In this document: piece after piece, positions 56,557 to 64,000 of the stretch
Layout of the letters: the number at the start of each line of letters is the position of its first letter
Position numbering within the stretch: the stretch's first letter is position 1
Source: RYN-122 sp963761655
GTDB lineage: Bacteria; Actinomycetota; Actinomycetes; Mycobacteriales; SCTD01
Assembly (NCBI GenBank): GCA_963761655.1
Contig: CAVXHI010000002.1
Span: 992,001-1,056,000, forward strand
DNA length: 64,000 nt
Direction: 5' to 3'
Position numbers and translations under genes: made by a program
Notes under the pieces: model-generated
Seen by the model: the letters and a program-made list of their open reading frames with translations, nothing else
Databases searched by the model: none
Told to the model about the DNA's origin: nothing

Positions 56557-56643
56557 GTGACCGTCGGCTGCAGCGCGCAGATCTGCCGCTGCCTGCTGGC
56601 CAACAGCCTCACGAACGTCGACGACTGCCTCTGTCGCAGCTGA
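56557..56643 (+). CDS. Cys-rich 28-aa ORF, possible cysteine-responsive leader peptide
   Basis: GTG-started 28-residue ORF with Cys at 5, 10, 12, 24 and 26 (opening MTVGCSAQICRC and ending DDCLCRS). There is no ribosome binding site, but a -10-like box lies 6 nt upstream, suggesting a leaderless mRNA. In mycobacteria, leaderless Cys-rich short ORFs act as cysteine-sensing attenuators before sulfur genes. Here the ORF lies 71 bp after a sulfur enzyme gene and 54 bp before a 52-aa ORF. A peptide precursor is an alternative. Whether it is translated is unknown. Confidence 0.45.
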   Translation: MTVGCSAQICRCLLANSLTNVDDCLCRS

Positions 56644-56697
56644 GCCCGGCCTCGCCGCTCAGCCGCCCGCAGCCCCGACCTCCAGAGGACTCCCGTC

Positions 56698-56856
56698 ATG
56701 ACCGCTCTGTCCCTCGACGCCGCCCCGCCCTCCGCCGACGAGCCCGCCGCGCCGCCGCCCGCTCAGCGACAGGGCCGGTCGGCCGCGCTGCGCGCCTTCT
56801 GGCGCGTCATGTGCGCCGTCGCACCACGGCCGCCTGAGGTGCTGACGACGTCCTGA
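56698..56856 (+). CDS. Hypothetical 52-aa protein
   Basis: ATG at 56698 with AGAGGA 8 nt upstream. The N-terminal half is Ala/Pro-rich and acidic (MTALSLDAAPPSADEPAAPP), the C-terminal half basic and amphipathic (RSAALRAFWRVMCAVAPRPP). I do not recognise a family. It follows the Cys-rich ORF by 54 bp and could be the gene that ORF controls. The stop lies within a small hairpin. Confidence 0.45.
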   Translation: MTALSLDAAPPSADEPAAPPPAQRQGRSAALRAFWRVMCAVAPRPPEVLTTS

Positions 56857-56994
56857 GGCTCCTCAGCAGGCCGCGCCGGGTCCGGAAGGCTCGGCGAGCC
56901 CGGCCGGTCCGGGGCCTCGCGATCGGCGTCGCGCCCCCTGCGCGGGGTCCTTCTCGCACCCCTCTGGGCAGAGAAAACTGTCGGTGGGGGCCTC

Positions 56995-57000
56995 TAGGGT
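56995..57000 (+). promoter_or_regulatory. -10 box of the DUF222/HNH gene (leaderless)
   Basis: TAGGGT ends 7 nt before ATG 57008, so transcription would start at the start codon. No ribosome binding site is present. Confidence 0.45.
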
Positions 57001-57007
57001 TCTGGTC

Positions 57008-58381
57008 ATGGGGGATCTGCTGTTCGGCTCGACGCGGGAGCAGGCCGCGGCGGTCCGGGCGGCGGCTCGCCTGTCGGCCCGGGCGTTCGTCGCGGAGCAG
57101 CGCGCGGCGCTGGCGCTGCTGGAGGCGGCGTCACCCGAGCAGGCCGAGTTCGTGTCCGGCGAGCTCGCCTGCCTGCTCCACCTGTCCCCGGCCACCGGCA
57201 CCGACCGGCTCGCGACCGCGTTACGGGTCCTGGCGTTCCCCCGGCTCGTCGCGGCCCTGGAACACGGCACGCTCGGGGTCCCGCACGCGCTCGCGCTGCT
57301 CGCCGAGATCGAACCCCTGAGCCCGCCGCACGCCGTCCGGGTGCTCGACACGGTGCTGGACGGACCCTCCGACGACGACGGCGCGCTGGATGGCTCCCCG
57401 TCGCAGCTGCGCGCCGACGCCCGACGGACCGCGATCGCCCTGGACCCCGACACCGCGCGGCGCCGCCACCAGGCCGCCCGCAGAACTGCCGGCGCCCGGC
57501 TGCGCCCACAACCGGACGGGATGGCCGACCTCGTCCTGGGCTGCACCGCCACCGAGGCCGCCGTCGCGCTCGCGGCGCTGCGCGGCCGGGCCCACGCCAT
57601 GACCTTCACCGAACACCTCACCGAAGGGCAGAAGCAGATCGCGGCGCTGCTGCACGCGCTGGGCTGCGACCGGGTCACCGTCCAGGCCGTGATCGAATGC
57701 CCCGTCGAGCGGGCCGTCGACCTGCACGCCGCCGCCGGCAGCGCCGTCTGGACCGTCGACCTGCGACTGCCCGCCGCCGTCGCCCTCGGACTGTCCGACC
57801 ACCCGGCGCTGCTCGCCGGCTACGGCCCGATCGACGCCGACCAGGCCCGGGCGCTGCTGCCGCAGGCCGACCTCGTCCGGGCCTGCGTTGACGCGACCAC
57901 CGGCGAGGTCCTCACCGCCGACCGGCCCATCAGGCACACGACCTGGCAGGCCGGCGACCCCAACCAGACCCGGGCGCTACGCACAGCCCTGCTCGCAATG
58001 GCCACCAGCAGCGGCACCGTGCCGGACCTGAGCACCGACGGGTACGTCCCGACCGAAGCCCTCGGACGGCTCATCGACCTGCGCGACGTCACCAGCACCT
58101 TCCCCGGCGACAACACCCCCACCCGGCACACCGAACGCGACCACCGCCTGCCCTGGCCACTCGGACACACCACCCCCGACAACCTCCAGAACCTCAGCAA
58201 ACACTGGCACCGGGCCAAACACACCGGCGGCTGGACCACCACCCTCCTGCCCGACGGAACCATCCGCTGGCACAGCCCCGGCGGCGGCACCTACCACCGC
58301 CGACCCCGACGCACCCCACCACCACCCCTCCACCCCGACACCACCCTGCCCCCGCTGCACGACGACACCGACCAGGGATGA
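57008..58381 (+). CDS. DUF222 / HNH endonuclease domain protein (13E12 repeat family type)
   Basis: 457 aa. The N-terminal DUF222 region (ARLSARAFVAEQRAALALLEAAS to ALLAEIEPLSPPHAVRVLD) is followed by a C-terminal HNH-like zinc region with DHRLPWPLGHTTPDNLQNLS and KHWHRAKHTGGW. The family is often multicopy in actinobacterial genomes and is linked to mobile or variable regions; its function is not settled. The 3' third uses CCC/ACC/CAC codons heavily and ends in a Pro/Thr/His-rich tail. ATG at 57008 is supported by the leaderless promoter pattern. Confidence 0.82.
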   Translation: MGDLLFGSTREQAAAVRAAARLSARAFVAEQRAALALLEAASPEQAEFVSGELACLLHLSPATGTDRLATALRVLAFPRLVAALEHGTLGVPHALALLAEIEPLSPPHAVRVLDTVLDGPSDDDGALDGSPSQLRADARRTAIALDPDTARRRHQAARRTAGARLRPQPDGMADLVLGCTATEAAVALAALRGRAHAMTFTEHLTEGQKQIAALLHALGCDRVTVQAVIECPVERAVDLHAAAGSAVWTVDLRLPAAVALGLSDHPALLAGYGPIDADQARALLPQADLVRACVDATTGEVLTADRPIRHTTWQAGDPNQTRALRTALLAMATSSGTVPDLSTDGYVPTEALGRLIDLRDVTSTFPGDNTPTRHTERDHRLPWPLGHTTPDNLQNLSKHWHRAKHTGGWTTTLLPDGTIRWHSPGGGTYHRRPRRTPPPPLHPDTTLPPLHDDTDQG

Positions 58382-58502
58382 CCAGCAGGCCGAGAGTCCA
58401 CGACCACGACCACGGCCCCTGCCTGATGGCTTCACCATTGACGTGGCTCCACCGCTCGCCGCCTCGCCCCGGCACCCCGGTCCCGAGCCCCGGCTGTCTG
58501 CC

Positions 58503-59084
58503 TCAGCAGCGGTCGACGGCGTCCCGGCTGACCCGGACGTGGATCTGCGCGTGCCCGGCGTACTCCTTCGCCAGATCCAGGGTCGGAGCGTCCAGGGTCA
58601 GCGACGCCCACCCGACCACGCGCTGCGGGTGGCTCGGCAGCGCCGGGAAGGTGTTGTCCGTCGGCGTCCATGCGTCGATGCGTCGGCGCAGCTCGTCCCA
58701 GCGACCGGCGGCGTCGTCCCAGCTGCCGCCGAGCACGTCGCGCTCGACGCAGTCGCTGGCGAGCGACGTCACGAGCCCGCGTTGCCCCTGCTCCCCCGGC
58801 AGCAGGCCGATGCCGGAGGCGCCCGCGACCTCGCCGTCCCCGTCCGTGTCTCCGTAGGAGCGCACGAAGGGCCCGGTGATCAGGTTGCGGGCAGCCTCGG
58901 CGCCTGTCTTGGCCGTGGCGAGGTCGTCGGCCCGTTCCCAGCGGTCGACGGCGTCCGCGATGGCCTGCAACCGCTCCTGGACGGGCCCGTCGCCCGGTGA
59001 CGACGACGGCCCGGCGTCGTCGCTCGCGACCGACGCGCAGGACGTCAGCAGGACGACGCCGACGAGTCCGAGGCCGAACCTCAC
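58503..59084 (-). CDS. Hypothetical lipoprotein
   Basis: 193 aa. Short signal peptide MRFGLGLVGVVLLTSCAS with lipobox LTSC (Cys 16), then a Ser/Asp/Gly linker and a soluble domain (QERLQAIADAVDRWERADD...GASGIGLLPGEQGQRGLV). A DTDGDGEVAG stretch resembles a calcium loop but is short. I do not recognise the family. GTG at 59084. The next gene upstream on the same strand starts 178 bp away and ends 10 bp before it, so the two are probably co-transcribed. Confidence 0.7.
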   Translation of the reverse strand: MRFGLGLVGVVLLTSCASVASDDAGPSSSPGDGPVQERLQAIADAVDRWERADDLATAKTGAEAARNLITGPFVRSYGDTDGDGEVAGASGIGLLPGEQGQRGLVTSLASDCVERDVLGGSWDDAAGRWDELRRRIDAWTPTDNTFPALPSHPQRVVGWASLTLDAPTLDLAKEYAGHAQIHVRVSRDAVDRC

Positions 59085-59094
59085 ACGCGCGCGC

Positions 59095-59262
59095 TCAGCG
59101 ACGGAACAGCCCCCAGCGTCGGGCCGGCTTGGCGGCGTGGGTGGCGGGGTCGCGGGTGCAGCGCTGGGCGGCGGGAATTCCGGCCATCACGCTGTCGACG
59201 TGCTGTCCGCATCCGGCCCAGGTCGCCTTGCCGCACTGCTTGCACGTCGCTGGCCTGCACAT
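59095..59262 (-). CDS. Small Cys/His-rich (zinc-ribbon-like) protein
   Basis: 55 aa. The N-terminus has CRPATCKQCGKATWAGCGQH and later AAQRC, a Cys/His set fit for one zinc. A basic tail follows (AKPARRWGLFRR). ATG at 59262 has GAGAGGA about 6 nt upstream. Small proteins with CKQCGKATWAGCG-like cores are widespread in actinobacteria with no known role. It lies between the MMPL gene and the lipoprotein gene on the same strand. Confidence 0.65.
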   Translation of the reverse strand: MCRPATCKQCGKATWAGCGQHVDSVMAGIPAAQRCTRDPATHAAKPARRWGLFRR

Positions 59263-59294
59263 GTCGAGTCCTCTCGTTGCGGGTGGTCGTCAGC

Positions 59295-61442
59295 TCAGTG
59301 GCTGAAGCGGATGTCCGGCAGCACCTTGCGGAGCCACGTCGGGCAGGCCCAGGCTGCCCGGCCGGTGAGTCGCATGAGGACCGGCAGCAGGAGCAACCGG
59401 ATGAGGGCGGCGTCGAGCAGGACGGCGATGCCGAGCACCACGCCCATCTCCTTGGGCGGCAGCGGGCCGGACAGGGCGAAGGTGAAGAACACAGCCACCA
59501 TCACGGCGGCGGCCGCGAAGATCACCCGACCCGAGGTCGCGAGCCCGCCGACCATGGCCTGCTTCGCGTCGCCGGTGGTCTCCCAGTGCTCCTTGGCGCT
59601 GGCGAGCAGGAACACGGTGTAGTCCATCCCGATGGCGAAGATCATCGCGAAGAAGAAGACCGGCGCCCAGGCGTCCAGGAAGCCCTGGCTCTCGAAGCCG
59701 AACAGTCCCGCGCCGTAGCCGTCCTGGAAGATGAGCTTGGCGGCGCCGAAGGCCGCGCCGGTGGCGAGCAGGTTCGTGAGCACGCCCATGGCGGCCAGCA
59801 GCGGCGCCTGCAGCGCCACGAGGAGCAGCACGAAGCCGAGCGCCAGCACGATGCCGACGACGAGCGGGGTCTTCTCAGCGAGGACGATCTCGAGGTCGTG
59901 ATTCTCCGCGGCGGTGCCGCCGACCAGGGTGCCGTCAGGCAGGGCCGCCCGCAGCCGGTCGATCGTCGCACCCGTCTTCGGCGAGGACGGGTCAGTCGCC
60001 GGGACGACCTGGACGAGCGCCGTGGCCCCGTCGGCGCCCGGCATGGTCGGGAACACCCGCTCGACGCCGCCGTCGGCCAGCGCGGTCATCCGTACGGCAA
60101 CGGCCTGGTCGGGGGTCGTGACGACCTGCAGCGTCCCGGGCGCGCCCGGACCGAAGGCCTGCTGCACCGCGTCGTAACCGACCCTGCTGCTGTCCTGCGA
60201 AGGAACGACCTTGATGCTGGGCATTCCCGTCTCGAGGTCGAAGACCGGCAGGGCAAGGGCCACCAGGGCCACGAGCGCCAGGCTGCCGTAGACCAGCGGA
60301 CGACGCCACAGCCGCTCGCCCCACGCCGCGAAGCGCGCGGACCGGTGCTCGCCGGGCGAGATGCCGGGGATCGACAGGCCGTTGACCCGGTCGCCGAGGC
60401 GCGCCAGGACCGCCGGGAGCAGGGTGAGCGTCGCCGCCAGGATGAAGACGACCGAGATCATGATGCCGAGCGCCATCGACCGGAAGGCCGGCGACGGGAC
60501 CAGCAGCACGGCCGACAGCGAGATGAGCACCGTGACGCCGGAGAACAGGACCGCCTTGCCGGCGGTGTCCATCGTGACGGCCGCAGCCTCCGCCGGACCG
60601 GCGCCGGTGGACCGGGCCGCCCGGAAACGGACCACCAGGAAGAGCGCGTAGTCGATGCCGAGGGCGAGGGCGAACATCAGGGCGAAGTTGAGCGCCCAGA
60701 TGCTGATGTCGGCGACCTGGGCGCCGAGGTAGAGCGTCCCGGCGGCCGAGACCAGACCCAGGATGGTGAGCATCAGCGGTAGGCCCGCGGCCACGAGCGA
60801 GCCGAAGGCGAGCACCATGATCGTGAGCGTCACGGGCCAGCTGAAGAGCTCGCTCTTGAGCATCGCCTTGAGGTTGGCCTCGTTGAAGTCGCTCCACAGC
60901 CCGGACGAGCCGGTCAGGGCGACGGTGACGCCGTCGCCCGACAGCTCGCGGAGCGGCTCCTTGAGGTCGTCGGCAGCGCGGACCATCTCATTCATGTTCG
61001 TGGTAGCGGCGCCGGCCTGGACGACCCCGGTACGGCCGTCCTCCGAGACCGACAGCCCCGGCGTCGGCGGCACGATCGTCGACAGTCGGGCGTCGTCACG
61101 CAGCAGCGCGGTCGCCTCCTGGACGACCTGCGCGCCGCGGCCGGTGGCCAGGCCGCCGTCGGCCTGGACGACCACCTGCAGGGCAGCGCTGGACAGGCCG
61201 CCGAACTGCTGCTGGACCAGGTCGCGGGCCTGCACCGACTCCGAGCCGGACGCCTCCCAGCCGGCTCCGGCCAGGGCGCCCTCCACCCGCGGCGCGAAGG
61301 CCCCGAGACCGACGACGACGACCGCCCAGACGACGAGGATGAGCCGGAAGTGCCCGGCCGTCCACAGGCCGAGCCTGCCGAGCGGTCCGTGCGAGGGCTG
61401 GTCGGTGAGCCGGGGCCCTGGCGTCAGGGTGCTGATGGCCAT
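59295..61442 (-). CDS. MMPL/RND-family membrane transporter
   Basis: 715 aa. Two homologous halves each have an N-terminal helix, a large extracytoplasmic domain and five helices. The motif LGIDYALFLVVRFRAA is in the first half and AIGMDYTVFLLASAKEHW in the second, carrying the Asp-Tyr pairs used for proton coupling in MmpL proteins. Substrates in the family are lipids, siderophores or drugs. ATG at 61442 has GGAGA upstream; ATG 61469 is possible. It is divergent from the FAD oxidoreductase operon. Confidence 0.9.
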   Translation of the reverse strand: MAISTLTPGPRLTDQPSHGPLGRLGLWTAGHFRLILVVWAVVVVGLGAFAPRVEGALAGAGWEASGSESVQARDLVQQQFGGLSSAALQVVVQADGGLATGRGAQVVQEATALLRDDARLSTIVPPTPGLSVSEDGRTGVVQAGAATTNMNEMVRAADDLKEPLRELSGDGVTVALTGSSGLWSDFNEANLKAMLKSELFSWPVTLTIMVLAFGSLVAAGLPLMLTILGLVSAAGTLYLGAQVADISIWALNFALMFALALGIDYALFLVVRFRAARSTGAGPAEAAAVTMDTAGKAVLFSGVTVLISLSAVLLVPSPAFRSMALGIMISVVFILAATLTLLPAVLARLGDRVNGLSIPGISPGEHRSARFAAWGERLWRRPLVYGSLALVALVALALPVFDLETGMPSIKVVPSQDSSRVGYDAVQQAFGPGAPGTLQVVTTPDQAVAVRMTALADGGVERVFPTMPGADGATALVQVVPATDPSSPKTGATIDRLRAALPDGTLVGGTAAENHDLEIVLAEKTPLVVGIVLALGFVLLLVALQAPLLAAMGVLTNLLATGAAFGAAKLIFQDGYGAGLFGFESQGFLDAWAPVFFFAMIFAIGMDYTVFLLASAKEHWETTGDAKQAMVGGLATSGRVIFAAAAVMVAVFFTFALSGPLPPKEMGVVLGIAVLLDAALIRLLLLPVLMRLTGRAAWACPTWLRKVLPDIRFSH

Positions 61443-61477
61443 GCGGTCTCCAGATTTCGTGTCGATCACACCCGCCG

Positions 61478-61493
61478 GGGTATGCGGCTGGCG
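61478..61493. promoter_or_regulatory. CsoR/CstR-type operator-like site 1
   Basis: ACACCCGCCGGGGTAT, an imperfect inverted repeat of the ATACCC...GGGTAT type bound by CsoR-family regulators. It lies 36 bp upstream of the MMPL start. Confidence 0.4.
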
Positions 61494-61509
61494 AGAAGAA
61501 CCCTAGACG

Positions 61510-61527
61510 GGTACCCCCAGGGGTATC
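61510..61527. promoter_or_regulatory. CsoR/CstR-type operator-like site 2
   Basis: GGTACCCCCAGGGGTATC: TACCCCC-A-GGGGTA is nearly palindromic and matches the G/C-tract operators of CsoR (copper) and CstR (persulfide) repressors. It lies 21 bp upstream of the FAD oxidoreductase start. No csoR/cstR gene is visible in the window. Confidence 0.55.
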
Positions 61528-61548
61528 AAGGCAGCTCCGGGAGGATCT

Positions 61549-63102
61549 ATGCCGCACGACCCCGTCGTCGTGGTCGGAGGCGGCCACAACGGCCTGGTCG
61601 CCGCCTGCTACCTGGCCAAGGCCGGCCGCCGCGTCCTGGTGCTGGAGGCGGCCGACAAGCCCGGAGGCGGGTCGCGTACCGACGAGACCATCCCCGGGCA
61701 CCTGTTCAACACCCATGCCGCGGCGCACAACATCATCAACATGACGCGGATCCCGGCCGAGCTCGACCTCGCGGGAGCGGGCCTGGAGTACCTGCCGATG
61801 GACCCGTTCGCCGCCGGCTTCTTCCGCGACGGGCGCATCGTGCGCTTCCACCGCGACCTCGACCAGACCGTCGAGGCCATCGCCGAGCACAGCCGCGCCG
61901 ACGCCGACGCCTACCGCGCCTTCATGCACCGCGCGATCCCGCTGGTCAAGACGGCGGTCACCGGCCTGGAGAGCGGCTCCACGCCCGGAGGCGTGCTCAA
62001 GGCGGCCGCGAACAAGCTCGGGCCGCTGCTGCAGGGGGTGAAGCGGGCGGGCGGGCCGATCGGGCTGATGCACGACCTCGTGGCCCCCTACGGCTCCCTG
62101 CTCGAGACCGCGCTGCCCAGCGACCTGACCCGCGCCCCGGTGGCCTCCTTCGCGAGCCACTCCTCGGCCGGACCGCACGCGGCCGGCGGCTCCTTCTACG
62201 TCTTCTGGCAGGCCGCTTACCACCTGTTCGGGCAGTGGCACCCGCGTGGCGGCTCGCAGTCCCTGACCACGGCGCTGGTCTCCCGGCTGGAGCGGTGGGG
62301 AGGGGAGGTGCGCACCGGCGCGGTCGTCGAGCGCATCGACGCCCGCGGCGGGACGGCTCGCGGGGTGGTCCTGGAGGGCGGTGAGCGCCTCGACGCCTCC
62401 GCCGTGGTCACCGCCATCGACGTGCAGACCGCACTGCTCGGTCTGCTGGACCCGCCGCTGTCCGGGCGGGACGGCGTGGAGCTGGCCGCGGCGCACCGCG
62501 GCAACGCCGTGCAGATGCTCGTGCACCTCGCCACCGACCGGCTGCCGCCCTACCCGAACGCCCGCCCCGGCGACTGGAACGGCCTGCAGTCGCACGTCGA
62601 CACCCTCGACGAGCTGCGCCGCGGGTTCCTGTCGGCCGAGGGCCGCCGGCTGCCCGACCCCGTCCCCACCTACTGCTTCACGCCGTCGGTCTACGACGAC
62701 AGCCTGGCCCCGACTGGCAAGCACACGGTCTACCTCGCGTGCCCGTCGGCGCCGTTCGACGTCGAGGGCGGGTGGGAGGACCAGCAGGAGGCCTTCGCCG
62801 ACGCCATGGTGGCGCAGGTCGAGGCGCACGCCCCCGGCTTCACCGCCAGCATCACCGCCCGGCACGTCCGCACCCCGACCTTCATGGCGCAGGAGCTGCG
62901 CTGGCCGGGAGCGCACCCGATGCAGCTCGACATCAGCCTGGACCAGCTCGCCTTCATGCGGCCGACCCGGCGGCTGTCCGGCCACACGGTGCCGGGTGTC
63001 GGCGGGCTGTTCACCTGCGGGGCCTCGACCGCCCCCGTGGGAGGCATCGCCGGCAGCAGCGGCAAGGCCGCCGCCCTCCAGCTGCTCAAGGCCCACCCGT
63101 GA
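61549..63102 (+). CDS. FAD-dependent phytoene-desaturase-like oxidoreductase (COG1233 type)
   Basis: 517 aa flavoprotein. FAD-binding VVVVGGGHNGLVAACYLAKAG with VLVLEAADKPGGGSRTDE at the N-terminus, and a C-terminal FAD-contact segment GVGGLFTCGASTAPVGGIAG. The middle has WHPRGGSQSLTTALVSRLE, a usual element of the CrtI/PDS-like NAD(P)/FAD family. No carotenoid genes lie nearby, so the substrate is unknown. ATG at 61549 has GGAGGA upstream. It heads an operon with a membrane protein, a DUF2892-like protein and a rhodanese. Confidence 0.83.
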   Translation: MPHDPVVVVGGGHNGLVAACYLAKAGRRVLVLEAADKPGGGSRTDETIPGHLFNTHAAAHNIINMTRIPAELDLAGAGLEYLPMDPFAAGFFRDGRIVRFHRDLDQTVEAIAEHSRADADAYRAFMHRAIPLVKTAVTGLESGSTPGGVLKAAANKLGPLLQGVKRAGGPIGLMHDLVAPYGSLLETALPSDLTRAPVASFASHSSAGPHAAGGSFYVFWQAAYHLFGQWHPRGGSQSLTTALVSRLERWGGEVRTGAVVERIDARGGTARGVVLEGGERLDASAVVTAIDVQTALLGLLDPPLSGRDGVELAAAHRGNAVQMLVHLATDRLPPYPNARPGDWNGLQSHVDTLDELRRGFLSAEGRRLPDPVPTYCFTPSVYDDSLAPTGKHTVYLACPSAPFDVEGGWEDQQEAFADAMVAQVEAHAPGFTASITARHVRTPTFMAQELRWPGAHPMQLDISLDQLAFMRPTRRLSGHTVPGVGGLFTCGASTAPVGGIAGSSGKAAALQLLKAHP

Positions 63103-63105
63103 CGC

Positions 63106-63477
63106 GTGACCGCTGCGACCGCGGCGACCACGCGCCGGTTCGCGCTGTCCGGGCCGGAGTACGCGACGACGGCGGTCGCCGCCGTCGTCTCCAGCGCCGC
63201 CTACCTGTCCTCCGGTCTGCCCTACCTCTCGCGCGGCGTCGTCGGCGATCTCGCCGGGTTCCTGCTGCTCGGGGCCGTCGGGCTCGCGGTGGGGGCGCGC
63301 GTGCGCCACGAGGCCGCCGTCTGCCTGGTGCTCATCGGGCTGGTGCTGCTGGCCGATCCGCAGTGGCCGATGCAGGTGGGCGAGCCCGTCTGGTGGGCAC
63401 TGTTCGCGGCAGGGCTGACGGCTTACGTGGTCGTCCGCCGACACCTCTGCGACGACGACGAAGGAGCACGCCCGTGA
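63106..63477 (+). CDS. Hypothetical small membrane protein
   Basis: 123 aa with about four hydrophobic segments (roughly 17-35, 45-62, 68-83, 88-108) and a short His/Asp-rich C-terminus (RRHLCDDDEGARP). I do not recognise the family. GTG at 63106, 3 bp after the oxidoreductase stop. It overlaps the next start by 4 nt (GTGA). Confidence 0.65.
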   Translation: MTAATAATTRRFALSGPEYATTAVAAVVSSAAYLSSGLPYLSRGVVGDLAGFLLLGAVGLAVGARVRHEAAVCLVLIGLVLLADPQWPMQVGEPVWWALFAAGLTAYVVVRRHLCDDDEGARP

Positions 63478-63704
63478 CACCGATCGACCTGCTCGGGAGC
63501 CAGACCGGACGGGCCGTGCGCGTCGTCGCCGGACTCGGCATGATCACGCCGGGACTGCGGCGCGGGGACGGCAAGGGCCGCGCCCTGGCTGCTGCCGGGG
63601 TGGTCCCGCTGGCGGCCGGCGCCGCCGACATCTGCCTGCTCGGGCCGCTGGTGCACGGCCCGCTGCGCGGTGCGGCCTTCCGCGAGCAGCGGCGGACCCG
63701 GTGA
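63474..63704 (+). CDS. DUF2892-like (YgaP transmembrane type) protein
   Basis: 76 aa, mainly two hydrophobic helices. GSQTGRAVRVVAGLGMITPG at the start and GVVPLAAGAADICLLGPLVHG at the end follow the DUF2892 pattern, including the Cys in the second helix. In YgaP this segment is fused to a rhodanese and carries sulfur chemistry at the membrane. Here a rhodanese gene follows at once with 4-nt overlap, the same pair as separate genes. GTG at 63474. Confidence 0.65.
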   Translation: MTPIDLLGSQTGRAVRVVAGLGMITPGLRRGDGKGRALAAAGVVPLAAGAADICLLGPLVHGPLRGAAFREQRRTR

Positions 63705-64000
63705 CGCGGATCGCGCGTACGGAGCGCGCCCGGGAGCAGCCGCCCCGGAGCGTCGCCTGGGAGCTCCCCGGCGAGCCCGACGTCGTTGCCGTCGACACGA
63801 CCTGGGGCGAGCTGCAGCCGCTCGAGGCCGCCCCCGGCGTCCGCACCGTCGGCGAGCTCGAGCTGATCGAGCTCGTCGAGCAGGGCGCCCGCCTCGTCGA
63901 CAGCCGGACCGACGGCTCCTTCGGCGGCCGGACCCTGCCCGGGGCGGTCCACCTGCCGCACGACGAGACGGTCGCGCGGCGCGACGAGCTGGACCCCGGC
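63701..64000 (+). CDS. Rhodanese-like protein (3' end cut off by window)
   Basis: The first 100 residues are visible. After a ~50-residue N-terminal lead comes a rhodanese fold start: VGELELIELVEQGARLVDSRTDGSFGG then LPGAVHLPHDE. The active-site loop lies beyond the window. GTG at 63701 overlaps the DUF2892-like stop (GTGA). Probably acts with the DUF2892-like membrane protein. Confidence 0.7.
   Translation, partial: MTRIARTERAREQPPRSVAWELPGEPDVVAVDTTWGELQPLEAAPGVRTVGELELIELVEQGARLVDSRTDGSFGGRTLPGAVHLPHDETVARRDELDPG

Larger units (their letters stand above)
56486..57007. other. 522-bp region with two small ORFs
   Basis: Between the MBL-rhodanese stop and the DUF222/HNH gene. It holds a Cys-rich 28-codon ORF, a 52-aa ORF with a ribosome binding site, a short hairpin CTGAGG-CT-CCTCAG at 56853-56866, and a -10 box for the next gene. 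The remainder (56867-56990) shows nothing else I can support. Confidence 0.5.

Overview
The window is very GC-rich, uses many GTG starts, packs genes with 4-nt ATGA/GTGA overlaps, and carries actinobacterial markers: whiA, an SsgA-family protein, rbpA, opcA and the sufR-B-D-C-S-U-T operon. It is chromosomal DNA of a high-GC Actinomycetota. The mix of an SsgA-like protein with this gene order suggests a sporulating or differentiating lineage (Frankiales, Geodermatophilales or Kineosporiales type), but I cannot name a genus.

The left part (1-12.5 kb) holds a truncated ABC-F ATPase, an MscS channel, a neutral zinc metallopeptidase, a hydroxyacyl-CoA-type SDR, a methyltransferase plus membrane protein pair, and then the iron-sulfur assembly operon on the minus strand. 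That operon runs sufR-sufB-sufD-Rieske-sufC-sufS-sufU-sufT and ends in a HAD phosphatase. From 12.6 to 18.4 kb come an ABC-2 exporter, an alpha/beta hydrolase, a TetR regulator and the heme A pair ctaA and ctaB. These two converge on a striking array of about 91-bp tandem palindromic repeats.

From 18.5 to 26.8 kb runs the pentose phosphate operon tkt-tal-pgi-zwf-opcA-pgl. It is followed on the other strand by rbpA and secG, a complete dipeptide/oligopeptide ABC transporter, and tpiA-pgk-gap. The transporter separates secG from tpiA, which are often adjacent in actinobacteria. Further upstream on the same strand lie a degenerate Gfo/Idh/MocA-like protein, whiA, yvcK, rapZ and uvrC. Next are an SsgA-like gene, an L,D-transpeptidase, a very large secreted esterase-like protein with C-terminal repeats, a DUF2256-DUF3253 protein, and uvrA beside an MBL-fold hydrolase. 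uvrA and the hydrolase are interrupted by three single-base insertions within about 660 bp.

The right end (52.5-64 kb) looks accessory and is rich in sulfur chemistry. A GntR/UTRA regulator sits upstream of rhodanese, methyltransferase and TSUP exporter genes and is divergent from an MBL-rhodanese fusion, with a shared palindrome between them. After that come a Cys-rich, apparently leaderless 28-codon ORF, a 52-aa ORF, a DUF222/HNH protein, a lipoprotein, a tiny Cys/His protein and an MMPL transporter. The last is divergent from an operon of FAD oxidoreductase, membrane protein, DUF2892-like protein and rhodanese (cut by the window end). The intergenic region of that pair holds two CsoR/CstR-type operator-like palindromes. 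No tRNA, rRNA, CRISPR array or insertion sequence was recognised.
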